Below are positions 56,952-64,000 of a DNA stretch of 64,000 nucleotides, in pieces. Every line of letters begins with the position of its first letter. The first letter of the stretch is position 1. The notes under the pieces are model-generated. The model was not told the origin of the DNA and made no database searches. It saw only the letters and a list, made by a program, of their open reading frames with translations. The position numbers and the translations under genes were made by a program. The DNA comes from Pseudaquabacterium pictum (GTDB lineage: Bacteria > Pseudomonadota > Gammaproteobacteria > Burkholderiales > Burkholderiaceae_C), in NCBI RefSeq assembly GCF_005403045.1, contig NZ_BJCL01000001.1, positions 248,001-312,000 on the forward strand, in the 5' to 3' direction.

Positions 56952-58880
56952 ATGAACACCACCACGCAAGAACGCCCGGCACCTGCCGCACAGAAGCGCG
57001 ACCCGCACCGCATCGTCACCACCACCGACCGGCCCGGCTGGGTGCTGGAGCAGTTGCCCTTCGAGACCATCGCCCAGATGTTCTGGCTGCGGGTCCAGGA
57101 GCACGGTCCGAAGGTGATGATGCGGCAGAAGGACCTGGGCATCTGGAAGACCTACACCTGGGCCGAGGTGGGCCAGATCGTCAGCGAGATCGGCGCCGGC
57201 ATGGTGCGCCTGGGCTTCGAGCCCGGCGAGGTGGTCTCGGTGCTGGCCAACACCCGGCGGGAATGGGTGTGGGCCGACCTGGCGGCGCAGACCATGGGTG
57301 GCGTGGTCAGCGGTGTCTACCCCACCGACGCGGCCAGCCAGCTGCAGTACCTGGCGGCCGATTCCGGCAGCGTCTACCTGTTCGTCGAGGACGAGGAGCA
57401 GCTCGACAAGTGGCTGGAAGTGCGCGACCAGCTGCCGCAGGTGCGCCACGTGTTCGTCATCGACATGGAAGGCCTGGCCCAGTTCAATGACCCACAGGTG
57501 ATGAGCCTGGACGCGCTGCGTGCCTTGGGCCGCGAGGAACTGCAGCGCCAGCCGCAGTTGGTGGAACAGCGGCTCAAGCGCCGTGGCGCGGACGACCTGG
57601 CCGTGCTGGTCTACACCAGCGGCACCACCGGCCGGCCCAAGGGCGCGATGATGAAGAACGCCAACCTCTGCGCCACGCTGTCGGGCGTCAACGGTGGGTT
57701 GTTCGAGGGCCTGCCGGGCGACGAGGAGCGGGTGGCCTTCCTGCCGCTGTGCCACATCGCCGAACGGCTGATCGGCGAGTACGTGCCGATCTTCCGCGCC
57801 TCTGTCGTCAACTATGTCGAGAACCCGGAGACGGTGTTCGAGAACGTGCGCGAGGTGCAGCCGCATGTGTTCTTCGCGGTGCCGCGGGTGTGGGAGAAGA
57901 TGTACTCCACCGTGATGATCACGCTGAAGGAGGCCAGCGCCAGCCAGCGCGCCGCCTACGGCTGGGCCATCGGCATCGGCCAGCAGGTGGCGAGGCTGGC
58001 CGAATCCGGCCAGAAGCCCGCTGGGGCGCTGGCCATGCAGTACAGCCTGGCCCGGCTGCTGGTGCTGAACAACGTGCGTCGAGCGCTGGGCCTGAACCGG
58101 GTGCACATGGCGCTGACCGGCGCGGCGCCGATCTCGCCCGAACTGATCCGCTGGTACCTGGCACTCGGCATCCCGTTGCGTGAAGGCTGGGGCATGACCG
58201 AGACCACCGGCGGCGGCACCATCACGCCGGTGGACGCCCTGCGCCCCGGCAGCATCGGCAAGCCCGGCCCGGGCGTGGAGATGCGCATCGCCCCGGTGAC
58301 CAACGAGATCCTGCTGCGCGGTGGCAACTGCTTTGCCGGCTACCTGAACCTGCCCGAGAAGACCGCCGAGGCCATCGACAGCGAGGGCTGGCTGCACACC
58401 GGCGATGTGGGCTGGGTCGACGACGACGGCTACTTCTACATCACCGACCGGATGAAGGACATCATCATCACGGCCGGCGGCAAGAACATCACGCCCAGCG
58501 AATGGGAGAACCAGCTGAAGTTCAGCCCCTACGTGACCGACGCGGTGGTGATCGGCGACAAGCGCGCCTACCTCAGCTGCCTGGTGATGATCGACGAGGA
58601 CAACGTGGCCCAGTGGGCGCAGGACCGCGACGTGCAGTTCAGCGATTTCAAGAGCCTGTGCCGCAGTGCCGAGGTGCAGGCGCTGATCGAGGAAGAGATC
58701 GCCAAGGTCAACAAGCAGTTCGCCCGTGTCGAGCAGATCAAGCAGTTCCGGCTGATCGAGCAGCGCCTGACCGCCGAAGACGAGGAGCTGACGCCGACGA
58801 TGAAGCTCAAGCGCTCGCTGATCAACAAGAAGTACGCCGACATGATCGAGGGCATGTACAGCGGCAAGTCGGCCGGCTGA
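56952..58880 (+). CDS. Long-chain fatty-acid-CoA ligase (AMP-binding)
   Basis: This 642-residue enzyme is of the longer FAA/ACSBG-like type. It has VLVYTSGTTGRPKGAMMKN, a gate region before LPLCHIAERLIG, GWGMTETTGGG, TGDVGWVDDDGYFYITDRMKD and ELTPTMKLKRSLI with the C-terminal Lys. It joins CoA to a carboxylic acid. Its place directly after livF, with AGGAGC before the ATG, suggests that the transporter brings in a carboxylate which this ligase traps as CoA thioester. The exact substrate cannot be read from the sequence. Confidence 0.9.
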   Translation: MNTTTQERPAPAAQKRDPHRIVTTTDRPGWVLEQLPFETIAQMFWLRVQEHGPKVMMRQKDLGIWKTYTWAEVGQIVSEIGAGMVRLGFEPGEVVSVLANTRREWVWADLAAQTMGGVVSGVYPTDAASQLQYLAADSGSVYLFVEDEEQLDKWLEVRDQLPQVRHVFVIDMEGLAQFNDPQVMSLDALRALGREELQRQPQLVEQRLKRRGADDLAVLVYTSGTTGRPKGAMMKNANLCATLSGVNGGLFEGLPGDEERVAFLPLCHIAERLIGEYVPIFRASVVNYVENPETVFENVREVQPHVFFAVPRVWEKMYSTVMITLKEASASQRAAYGWAIGIGQQVARLAESGQKPAGALAMQYSLARLLVLNNVRRALGLNRVHMALTGAAPISPELIRWYLALGIPLREGWGMTETTGGGTITPVDALRPGSIGKPGPGVEMRIAPVTNEILLRGGNCFAGYLNLPEKTAEAIDSEGWLHTGDVGWVDDDGYFYITDRMKDIIITAGGKNITPSEWENQLKFSPYVTDAVVIGDKRAYLSCLVMIDEDNVAQWAQDRDVQFSDFKSLCRSAEVQALIEEEIAKVNKQFARVEQIKQFRLIEQRLTAEDEELTPTMKLKRSLINKKYADMIEGMYSGKSAG

Positions 58881-58913
58881 TCACACCGGCACGCCGTTGG
58901 TGAAGGTGGTGGG

Positions 58914-59100
58914 TCAGGCTGCGCAGCGGTGCCGACACCGGCATGCCGCCCCGGACTGGAGCCGCTGCACCATGTTGGCGATGGCCCTGGCCGCTGCTTC
59001 AGGCGGCAGGTGGGCTGTGACCAGCGTTGCCAGGTCCGCGAAGGCTTGTGCCAGCGCGGCAAGGTGGCTCAGCGGATGCCAGGTGGGATGCCGCCGGCGC
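58914..59100 (-). other. Coding-like frame without a start codon, after an unknown gene
   Basis: From about 59100 leftward to a stop at 58914, a frame shifted from the preceding gene reads like a helical protein segment (HPLSHLAALAQAFADLATLV, then PPEAAARAIANMVQRLQ) with the G/C-rich third positions of real genes here. It has no ATG or ribosome binding site and begins at a G/C-repetitive stretch (CGCCGGCGCCGCCGGG). It may be the true end of the upstream gene separated by a frameshift or assembly error. The remaining gap to 58880 shows nothing. Confidence 0.3.
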
Positions 59101-59491
59101 CGCCGGGTTCCGCCAGCTGTGGCAGCCGTGTCAGCAGTTCCGACAGGTGACCGAGCAGGGCCAGATCGGCCGCCGTGGCCGGCATGTCCCCGCGGTCCAG
59201 CACGGCCTGCAGGCTGTGGCGCTTCTGGGTGACGGTCTCCAGCAGGGCAGGCAGGCAGGTGATGGGCGGCGCGTCCTCGTGCAGGGCGGTGCATTGCTGC
59301 AAGGCGGCGTGCAGGTGGGCGGGCACGGTGGGCAGCAGCGTCTGCAGCCAGGCGTCGGTGGCGGCCTGCGCCTGCACGCGCTGGCGATAGGCGGCACTGG
59401 CCGGCACCGGTTCACCGGTGCGCACCGCCTCGGCGGGCAGGCCCTCCCGCAGGTTGGCCAGCACGCGGCGCAGGGTCGGCACGAAGGCCAT
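59069..59491 (-). CDS. Unknown helical protein
   Basis: This 140-residue product is not recognised. It is predicted mostly helical, with MAFVPTLRRVLANLREGLPA at the start and two cysteines (Cys68 region and ITCLPALL). The ATG overlaps the preceding gene's stop as TGATG, so the two are translated together. The end is doubtful: the last residues (GGAGGIPPGIR) are low-complexity, and a neighbouring frame continues with protein-like sequence, so the natural protein may be longer. Confidence 0.55.
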   Translation of the reverse strand: MAFVPTLRRVLANLREGLPAEAVRTGEPVPASAAYRQRVQAQAATDAWLQTLLPTVPAHLHAALQQCTALHEDAPPITCLPALLETVTQKRHSLQAVLDRGDMPATAADLALLGHLSELLTRLPQLAEPGGAGGIPPGIR

Positions 59492-59898
59492 CAGGCGTTC
59501 TCCACCCAGTGGCGGATGGCCAGACCGTCGGTCACCACCACCGGCGGGCCCAGTGACTCCACCAGGTCCGCCGGCAGGTGCGGGACGGTGTCGGCCACGC
59601 CGATCAGCGGCGGCACCTCGCCCGGCACCACCAGCACGCGGCCGGTGTGCTGCAGCGCGCTGAACAAGGCCCGCCACAGCGCCGGATCCCGCACCGGCCG
59701 ATTGAGCGTGAAGCCGGTCGCGGTGGCGGCGGTGGTGTCGATGAACAGCAGGCTCTCCTGGTCGCCGGGCAGGCCCAGCACCAGGCAGCCCGGCTCGGTG
59801 CGGAGCACCAGCGGATCGAAGGGCGCGCGCAGCCCGGCGGTCGGCGCCGGGTGCGGCTCGCCATGGCAGAAGCAGGAAACCCACAGGTCCAGGCTCAT
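59491..59898 (-). CDS. Unknown small alpha/beta protein
   Basis: This 135-residue protein begins MSLDLWVSCFCHGEPHPAP and continues with beta-strands and a helix (DPALWRALFSALQHTGRVLVVPG), ending HLPADLVESLGPPVVVTDG. I recall similar small soluble proteins of unknown function, some annotated as hypothetical beside toxin-like genes, but cannot name a family. There is no signal peptide. It starts 18 bases after the stop of the giant oxidoreductase gene and is coupled to the next unknown gene, so all three may share an mRNA. Confidence 0.65.
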   Translation of the reverse strand: MSLDLWVSCFCHGEPHPAPTAGLRAPFDPLVLRTEPGCLVLGLPGDQESLLFIDTTAATATGFTLNRPVRDPALWRALFSALQHTGRVLVVPGEVPPLIGVADTVPHLPADLVESLGPPVVVTDGLAIRHWVENA

Positions 59899-59916
59899 GC
59901 CACCACCTTCGGTCGC

Positions 59917-62900
59917 TCAAGCGGCGGCTTGCGCGCCCCCGGCACGCCACTGCGCCAGCAGCCGGTCCCACTTCGGCTTGACCGCGGCCAGGTGCCGTGC
60001 CTTGACATGGCCATAGCCGCGGATGTCCTCCGGCAGGCGGGCGATCTCCAGCGCTGCCTCCAGGTTGGCGGCGGTCAGGCCACGCAGCAGCTCCTCGATG
60101 GTGCTGCGGTAGGTGCCGATCAGCGCCCGCTCGGTGCGGCGCTCCTCGGTCTTGCCGAAGAGGTCCAGCGGGCCACCGCGCAGACCCTTCAGTTTGGCCA
60201 ACACACCGAAGGCGCTGCGCATCCAGGGGCCGAAGGCCTGCTTGACCGGCTGGCCCTGCGCGTCCACCTTGCCCAGGATCGGCGGGGCCAGGTGGTGCAC
60301 CAGCTTGTACTCGCCTTCGAACATGCCGGCGATCTTGGCAGTGAAGGCCGCATCGGTGTGCAGCCGGGCCACCTCGTACTCGTCCTTGTAGGCCATCAGC
60401 TTGAACAGGTAGCGGGCCACGGCCTCGGTGAGTCGGGTGCTGTTCAGCCCCGCCTCGGCCTGCCGCACCTGGGCCACGAAGGCCGCGTACTGGCCGGCAT
60501 AGGCGGCGTCCTGGTAGCCGGTGAGGAAGTCGACCCGCTTGGCGATCATCTCGTCCAGCGACGGCTTCTTGACGAACTGGATGACCTGTGCCGCCTTGAA
60601 CAGCGCTTGCACCGACGCCAGGTCATGCGCGCAGCGGCGGCCCCATTCGAAGGCGGCCTGGTTGTTCTCGATCTGGGTGCCGTTCAGCTCGATGGCGCGC
60701 AGCAGCGCAGCGCGGCCCAGCGGCACGCGGCCCTGCTGCCAGGCGTAGCCCAGCAGCAGCGGGTTGGCATAGATGCTGTCGCCCAGCAGTTGCACCGCCA
60801 CCTGCTCTGCGTCCAGCAGCCCCAGCTGGCTGCGGCCCACGGCACCCACCAGCGCGGCCTCGCAGCCGGCGGTGGGCGCCTGCCAGTCGGCGCTCTTCAC
60901 AAACGCAGCGGTGGGCGTGGCGTGGCTGTTCATCGCCACGTAGGTGGTGCCCTCGCGCATCAGCGCCAGCGTGGCCTTGCCGGCAGCCACGATGTTGTCG
61001 CAGGCGATCACGAGATCCGCCTTGGCGGTGTCGACCTTGGTGGTGTGGATGGCCTCGGGCGTGGCGGCGATCTGGATGTGGCTCCAGGTGGCGCCACCCT
61101 TCTGCGCCAGGCCGGCGGAATCCTGCGTGACCACACCCTTGCCTTCCAGATGCGCGGCCATCCCTAGCAGCTGGCCGATGGTGATGACGCCGGTGCCGCC
61201 CACACCGGCCACCACGATGCCCCAGGCCCGGTCGCGGCCCTGGCCGTCCAGCGGCAGCGGCAGCGTGGGCTCGGGGATGGCGGGCAGGGTGGCCGGGTCG
61301 GGCCGGGTGGCCTTCTTCGGCTTCTTCAGCTGGCCGCCTTCCACCGTGACGAAGCTGGGGCAGAAGCCCTTGGTGCAGGAGTAGTCCTTGTTGCAGCTGT
61401 TCTGGTTGATCTGGCGCTTGCGGCCGAACTCGGTTTCCAGCGGCTCCACGCTCAGGCAGTTGCTTTGCACGCCGCAATCGCCGCAGCCTTCGCACACCAG
61501 CTCGTTGATCACCACCCGCTTGGCCGGATCGACCATCTTGCCGCGCTTGCGGCGCCGGCGCTTCTCGGTGGCGCAGGTCTGGTCGTAGATCAGGATGCTG
61601 CAGCCGGGCACCTCGCGCAGCTCACGCTGCACCTGGTCGAGCTGGTCGCGGTGGCGCACCGTCACGCCGGGCGCCAGCTGCAGCGCGCCGTTGTACTTGC
61701 CCGGGTCGTCGGTCACGATGACGATGGTCTTGGCGCCCTCGGCCTCCAGCACCCGGGTCATCTGCGGCACGGTCAGGATGCCGTCCACCGGCTGGCCGCC
61801 GGTCATCGCCACCGCGTCGTTGTAGAGGATCTTGTAGGTGATGTTGATGCCCGCGGCGATGCTCTGACGCACCGCCAGGCTGCCCGAGTGGTAGAACGTG
61901 CCGTCGCCCAGGTTGGCGAACATGTGCGGCCGCTTGCTGAAGTGGGCCTGGCCCACCCAGGGCACGCCTTCGCCGCCCATCTGGGTGAAGCCGATGGTCT
62001 CGCGGTCCATCCAGGTGGCCATGAAGTGGCAGCCGATGCCGCCCATCGCGCGCGAGCCGTCGGGCAGCTTGGTGCTGGTGTTGTGCGGGCAGCCGCTGCA
62101 GAACCAGGGTTGCCGGTCGGCGCCACCGGTGGTGCCGGCGGCCATGGCGCGTTCCTTGGCGTCCAGCACGCCGAGGCGGGCGTCCATGCGCGCGACGATG
62201 TCGGCCGGCACGCCGAGTTTCTTCAGCCGTTTGGCGATGGCCTGGGCAATGATCGCCGGGGTCAGGTCGGCATTGGCCCGCAGCAGCCAGTTGCCGCTGG
62301 GGTTGGCCTGGCTCCATTCGCCGCCGGAGCTGTCGCCCTCCACTTCGTCGAACTTGCCCAGCACATTGGGCCGCACATCCGGCCGCCAGTTGTACAGCTC
62401 TTCCTTCAGCTGGTACTCGATGACCTGGCGCTTCTCCTCCACCACCAGGATCTCCTGCAGTCCCAGGGCGAAGTCACGGGTGATGGTGGCTTCCAGCGGC
62501 CACACCACGTTCACCTTGTGCAGGCGAATGCCCAGCTGGCGGCAGGTGGCGTCGTCCAGGCCCAGGTCGGCCAGGGCCTGGCGGGTGTCATTGAAGGCCT
62601 TGCCGCTGGCGATGATGCCGAAGCGGTCGTGCGGGCCGGCAACCACGTTGTGGTTCAGCTTGTTGGCCCGCACATAGGCCAACGCCGCGTACCACTTGTA
62701 GTCGAACAGCCGCGCTTCCTGCACCAGCGCCACGTCGGGCCAGCGGATGTGCACGCCGCCGGGCGGCATCTGGAAGTCCTCGGGCAGGAGGATGTTCACC
62801 CGGTCGGGCGAGACATCGATGCTGGCCGAGCTCTCCACCACCTCCTGGATGGTCTTCATCGAGGTCCACACCCCGGCGAAACGGCTCATCGCGAAGGCGT

Positions 62901-63486
62901 GCAGGCCCAGGTCCAGGATCTCCTGCGCGCTGCTGGGGAAGAACACCGGCAGGCCGCAGGCCTTGAAGATGTGGTCGCTCTGGTGCGCGGCGGTGCTGCT
63001 CTTGGCCACATGGTCGTCGCCGGCCAGGGCGATCACGCCGCCGTGCGGCGCGGTGCCGGCCATGTTGGCGTGCTTGAACACATCGCTGCAGCGGTCCACA
63101 CCCGGGCCCTTGCCGTACCAGATGCCGAACACGCCGTCGTGCTTCTTGTTGGCGGCGTCGAATTCCAGCTGCTGCGTGCCCCACACCGCGGTGGCCGCCA
63201 GTTCCTCGTTCACGCCGGGCTGGAACACGATGTTCTGCGCGGCCAGGTGCTGCTTGGCCTGCCACAGCGCCTGGTCATAGCCGCCCAGCGGGCTGCCGCG
63301 GTAGCCGCTGATGAAGCCGGCGGTGTTCAGCCCGGCGGCGGCATCGCGCTGGCGCTGCAGCATCGGCAGGCGCACCAGGGCCTGGATGCCCGACATGAAG
63401 GCCCGGCCGGCCGGCAAGGTGTACTTGTCGTCGAGCGTCACGCGCTCCAGGGCCAGGCGGATGGACTCGGGCAGCGGGGCGTTCAT
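59917..63486 (-). CDS. Fused indolepyruvate:ferredoxin oxidoreductase-type enzyme
   Basis: This 1189-residue enzyme is the single-chain form of IorAB found in Proteobacteria. It decarboxylates a 2-oxoacid, such as an aryl or branched-chain keto acid, to an acyl-CoA and passes electrons to ferredoxin. Domains in order are an N-terminal pyrimidine-binding part (SGYRGSPLGGYD) and a TPP-binding part with GDGTFYHSGSLAVRQS and ILYNDAVAMTGGQ. Next is a ferredoxin-like cluster site (CEGCGDCGVQSNC plus CNKDYSC and FCP), and then the gamma domain (GVGGTGVITIGQLLGMAA). The C terminus (about 1040-1189) holds a DUF6537-like helical part. Length and motif order are complete. Confidence 0.9.
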   Translation of the reverse strand: MNAPLPESIRLALERVTLDDKYTLPAGRAFMSGIQALVRLPMLQRQRDAAAGLNTAGFISGYRGSPLGGYDQALWQAKQHLAAQNIVFQPGVNEELAATAVWGTQQLEFDAANKKHDGVFGIWYGKGPGVDRCSDVFKHANMAGTAPHGGVIALAGDDHVAKSSTAAHQSDHIFKACGLPVFFPSSAQEILDLGLHAFAMSRFAGVWTSMKTIQEVVESSASIDVSPDRVNILLPEDFQMPPGGVHIRWPDVALVQEARLFDYKWYAALAYVRANKLNHNVVAGPHDRFGIIASGKAFNDTRQALADLGLDDATCRQLGIRLHKVNVVWPLEATITRDFALGLQEILVVEEKRQVIEYQLKEELYNWRPDVRPNVLGKFDEVEGDSSGGEWSQANPSGNWLLRANADLTPAIIAQAIAKRLKKLGVPADIVARMDARLGVLDAKERAMAAGTTGGADRQPWFCSGCPHNTSTKLPDGSRAMGGIGCHFMATWMDRETIGFTQMGGEGVPWVGQAHFSKRPHMFANLGDGTFYHSGSLAVRQSIAAGINITYKILYNDAVAMTGGQPVDGILTVPQMTRVLEAEGAKTIVIVTDDPGKYNGALQLAPGVTVRHRDQLDQVQRELREVPGCSILIYDQTCATEKRRRRKRGKMVDPAKRVVINELVCEGCGDCGVQSNCLSVEPLETEFGRKRQINQNSCNKDYSCTKGFCPSFVTVEGGQLKKPKKATRPDPATLPAIPEPTLPLPLDGQGRDRAWGIVVAGVGGTGVITIGQLLGMAAHLEGKGVVTQDSAGLAQKGGATWSHIQIAATPEAIHTTKVDTAKADLVIACDNIVAAGKATLALMREGTTYVAMNSHATPTAAFVKSADWQAPTAGCEAALVGAVGRSQLGLLDAEQVAVQLLGDSIYANPLLLGYAWQQGRVPLGRAALLRAIELNGTQIENNQAAFEWGRRCAHDLASVQALFKAAQVIQFVKKPSLDEMIAKRVDFLTGYQDAAYAGQYAAFVAQVRQAEAGLNSTRLTEAVARYLFKLMAYKDEYEVARLHTDAAFTAKIAGMFEGEYKLVHHLAPPILGKVDAQGQPVKQAFGPWMRSAFGVLAKLKGLRGGPLDLFGKTEERRTERALIGTYRSTIEELLRGLTAANLEAALEIARLPEDIRGYGHVKARHLAAVKPKWDRLLAQWRAGGAQAAA

Positions 63487-63518
63487 GGCATCTGGCTCCA
63501 GGCCGAAGAAGATGCCAG

Positions 63519-63524
63519 AGTGTA
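63519..63524 (-). promoter_or_regulatory. Candidate -10 box for the oxidoreductase gene
   Basis: TACACT on the minus strand lies 32 bases upstream of the ATG at 63486 in a 131-base gap. A weak AAGACT lies 17 bases further up. The leader of about 26 bases includes a GGAG ribosome binding site. Confidence 0.35.
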
Positions 63525-63617
63525 GGAAGTGCCGCCGGTGAAGTCTTTTCTTTGTTGGTCGCGATTTCCAGCTTCAGCGCAATGAAACCTGCGATTGAAT
63601 CGACTTCAGAGAAAGGA

Positions 63618-64000
63618 TCAGGCGCGAGCAGTCGATCTCCGGGAAAACACGGAGTGCCGCTGCCGCCAGCCCAGCACGGCCAGGCCCAGCGCCAGCAGGG
63701 CGGCCGGGCCGGGCTCGGGCACCGGGGCCAGCTGGAAGTTCGCGCCCAGCCAGCCACCCGGCGTGCCGTCGCTCATGCCGGGGTGACTCAGGCTGAAGAA
63801 GCCGTCGCCAAAGCGGTCGCCCAGCACGGTGACACGCGGGTCGATGCTGGCGGCGCCGGTGTCCGCGATGCCGAACGACGAGGCCACGCCGGCGTCGAGG
63901 TAGGCGGCGACCACATACACCCGGCCGGGCTGCAGCCGCAGCGCCGTCACCGGCGCAAACCGGAACAGCCCGTCCAGCGCGGCCTCGGTGCCGGCGGGCA
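63618..64000 (-). CDS. PEP-CTERM sorting-signal protein, cut by the window edge
   Basis: The last 127 codons of an exported protein are present and the frame is open to the window edge. It ends with the PEP-CTERM tripartite signal: VPEPGPAA, a hydrophobic helix (LLALGLAVLGW) and a basic tail (RQRHSVFSRRSTARA). Exosortase-type enzymes recognise this signal and process the protein at the envelope, usually in bacteria that make exopolysaccharide. The visible ectodomain is beta-rich (RLQPGRVYVVAAYLDAGV), as in secreted matrix proteins. No exosortase gene is in the window. Confidence 0.8.
   Translation of the reverse strand, partial: PAGTEAALDGLFRFAPVTALRLQPGRVYVVAAYLDAGVASSFGIADTGAASIDPRVTVLGDRFGDGFFSLSHPGMSDGTPGGWLGANFQLAPVPEPGPAALLALGLAVLGWRQRHSVFSRRSTARA

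Noticed and set aside
59069-59971. A single 300-residue protein covering both small unknown genes
   Set aside because: Its first half runs in the wrong frame over the 135-residue gene, which has the more protein-like sequence; the ATG at 59491 with TGATG overlap gives a better start.

Overview
This 64 kb window is very GC-rich, densely packed chromosomal DNA from a betaproteobacterium, most likely Burkholderiales of the Rubrivivax/Leptothrix/Ideonella type. This rests on gene families and neighbourhoods typical of that order: a BPSS1780-type membrane protein beside a ThrB2-type homoserine kinase and polA, a COG3014 lipoprotein, a TIGR03084 protein next to BamC, and a fused indolepyruvate:ferredoxin oxidoreductase. 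It also rests on a PEP-CTERM protein and on a dispersed intergenic repeat (20892-20978) of a kind I recall from Comamonadaceae and relatives. I see no rRNA, CRISPR array, insertion sequence, prophage or integration scar. No stretch longer than about 190 bases lacks a gene.

Layout. 1-5.8 kb: two envelope lipoprotein/secreted genes, an iron-sulfur flavin reductase, an SDR-type epimerase, a trypsin-like PDZ protein that has lost its catalytic His and Asp, a rhomboid protease and tRNA-Leu(CAA). 5.8-12.4 kb: cysM-nudix-tusA, galU, a divergent 2-hydroxyacid dehydrogenase-like protein and valS. 12.5-15.9 kb: a TonB-dependent receptor directly followed by a BMP-type periplasmic binding protein. 15.9-20.9 kb: homoserine kinase group and polA. 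21-26 kb: a leftward run of MFS transporter, 41-residue membrane protein, methyltransferase, dapA, bamC and a TIGR03084 protein. 26-36.7 kb: parE and parC, each overlapped by a downstream gene, with htpX, an acyl-CoA dehydrogenase and an acyl-CoA ligase between them. 36.8-40 kb: hydrolase, glutathione transferase, TauD-like dioxygenase, DsbB and RidA. 40.1-53.2 kb: comEC leads into a five-gene peptide-ligation type cluster. 53.4-58.9 kb: a LivHMGF-type ABC transporter plus an acyl-CoA ligase. 58.9-64 kb: two small unknown genes downstream of a 1189-residue 2-oxoacid:ferredoxin oxidoreductase, then a truncated PEP-CTERM protein.

The standout region is 42578-52297. It encodes a circularly permuted ATP-grasp protein, an alpha-E protein, a transglutaminase fused to a DUF2126 amidoligase-like domain, a second ATP-grasp fused to its own alpha-E domain, and a second transglutaminase. 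Comparative genomics predicts that this gene set makes or attaches a peptide-like tag, but the substrate is unknown. Here the set starts with an ATGA overlap from comEC, shows no Anbu-type proteasome-like peptidase, and its second ATP-grasp has alanine where I expect the nucleotide-binding lysine.

Promoters are hard to see at this GC content. Several genes nevertheless have a TA(A/C/G)AAT or TACACT box 6-8 bases before the start codon, suggesting leaderless transcripts for parE, comEC, polA and a lipoprotein. Function calls come from reading motifs and recalling families; no database search was run.
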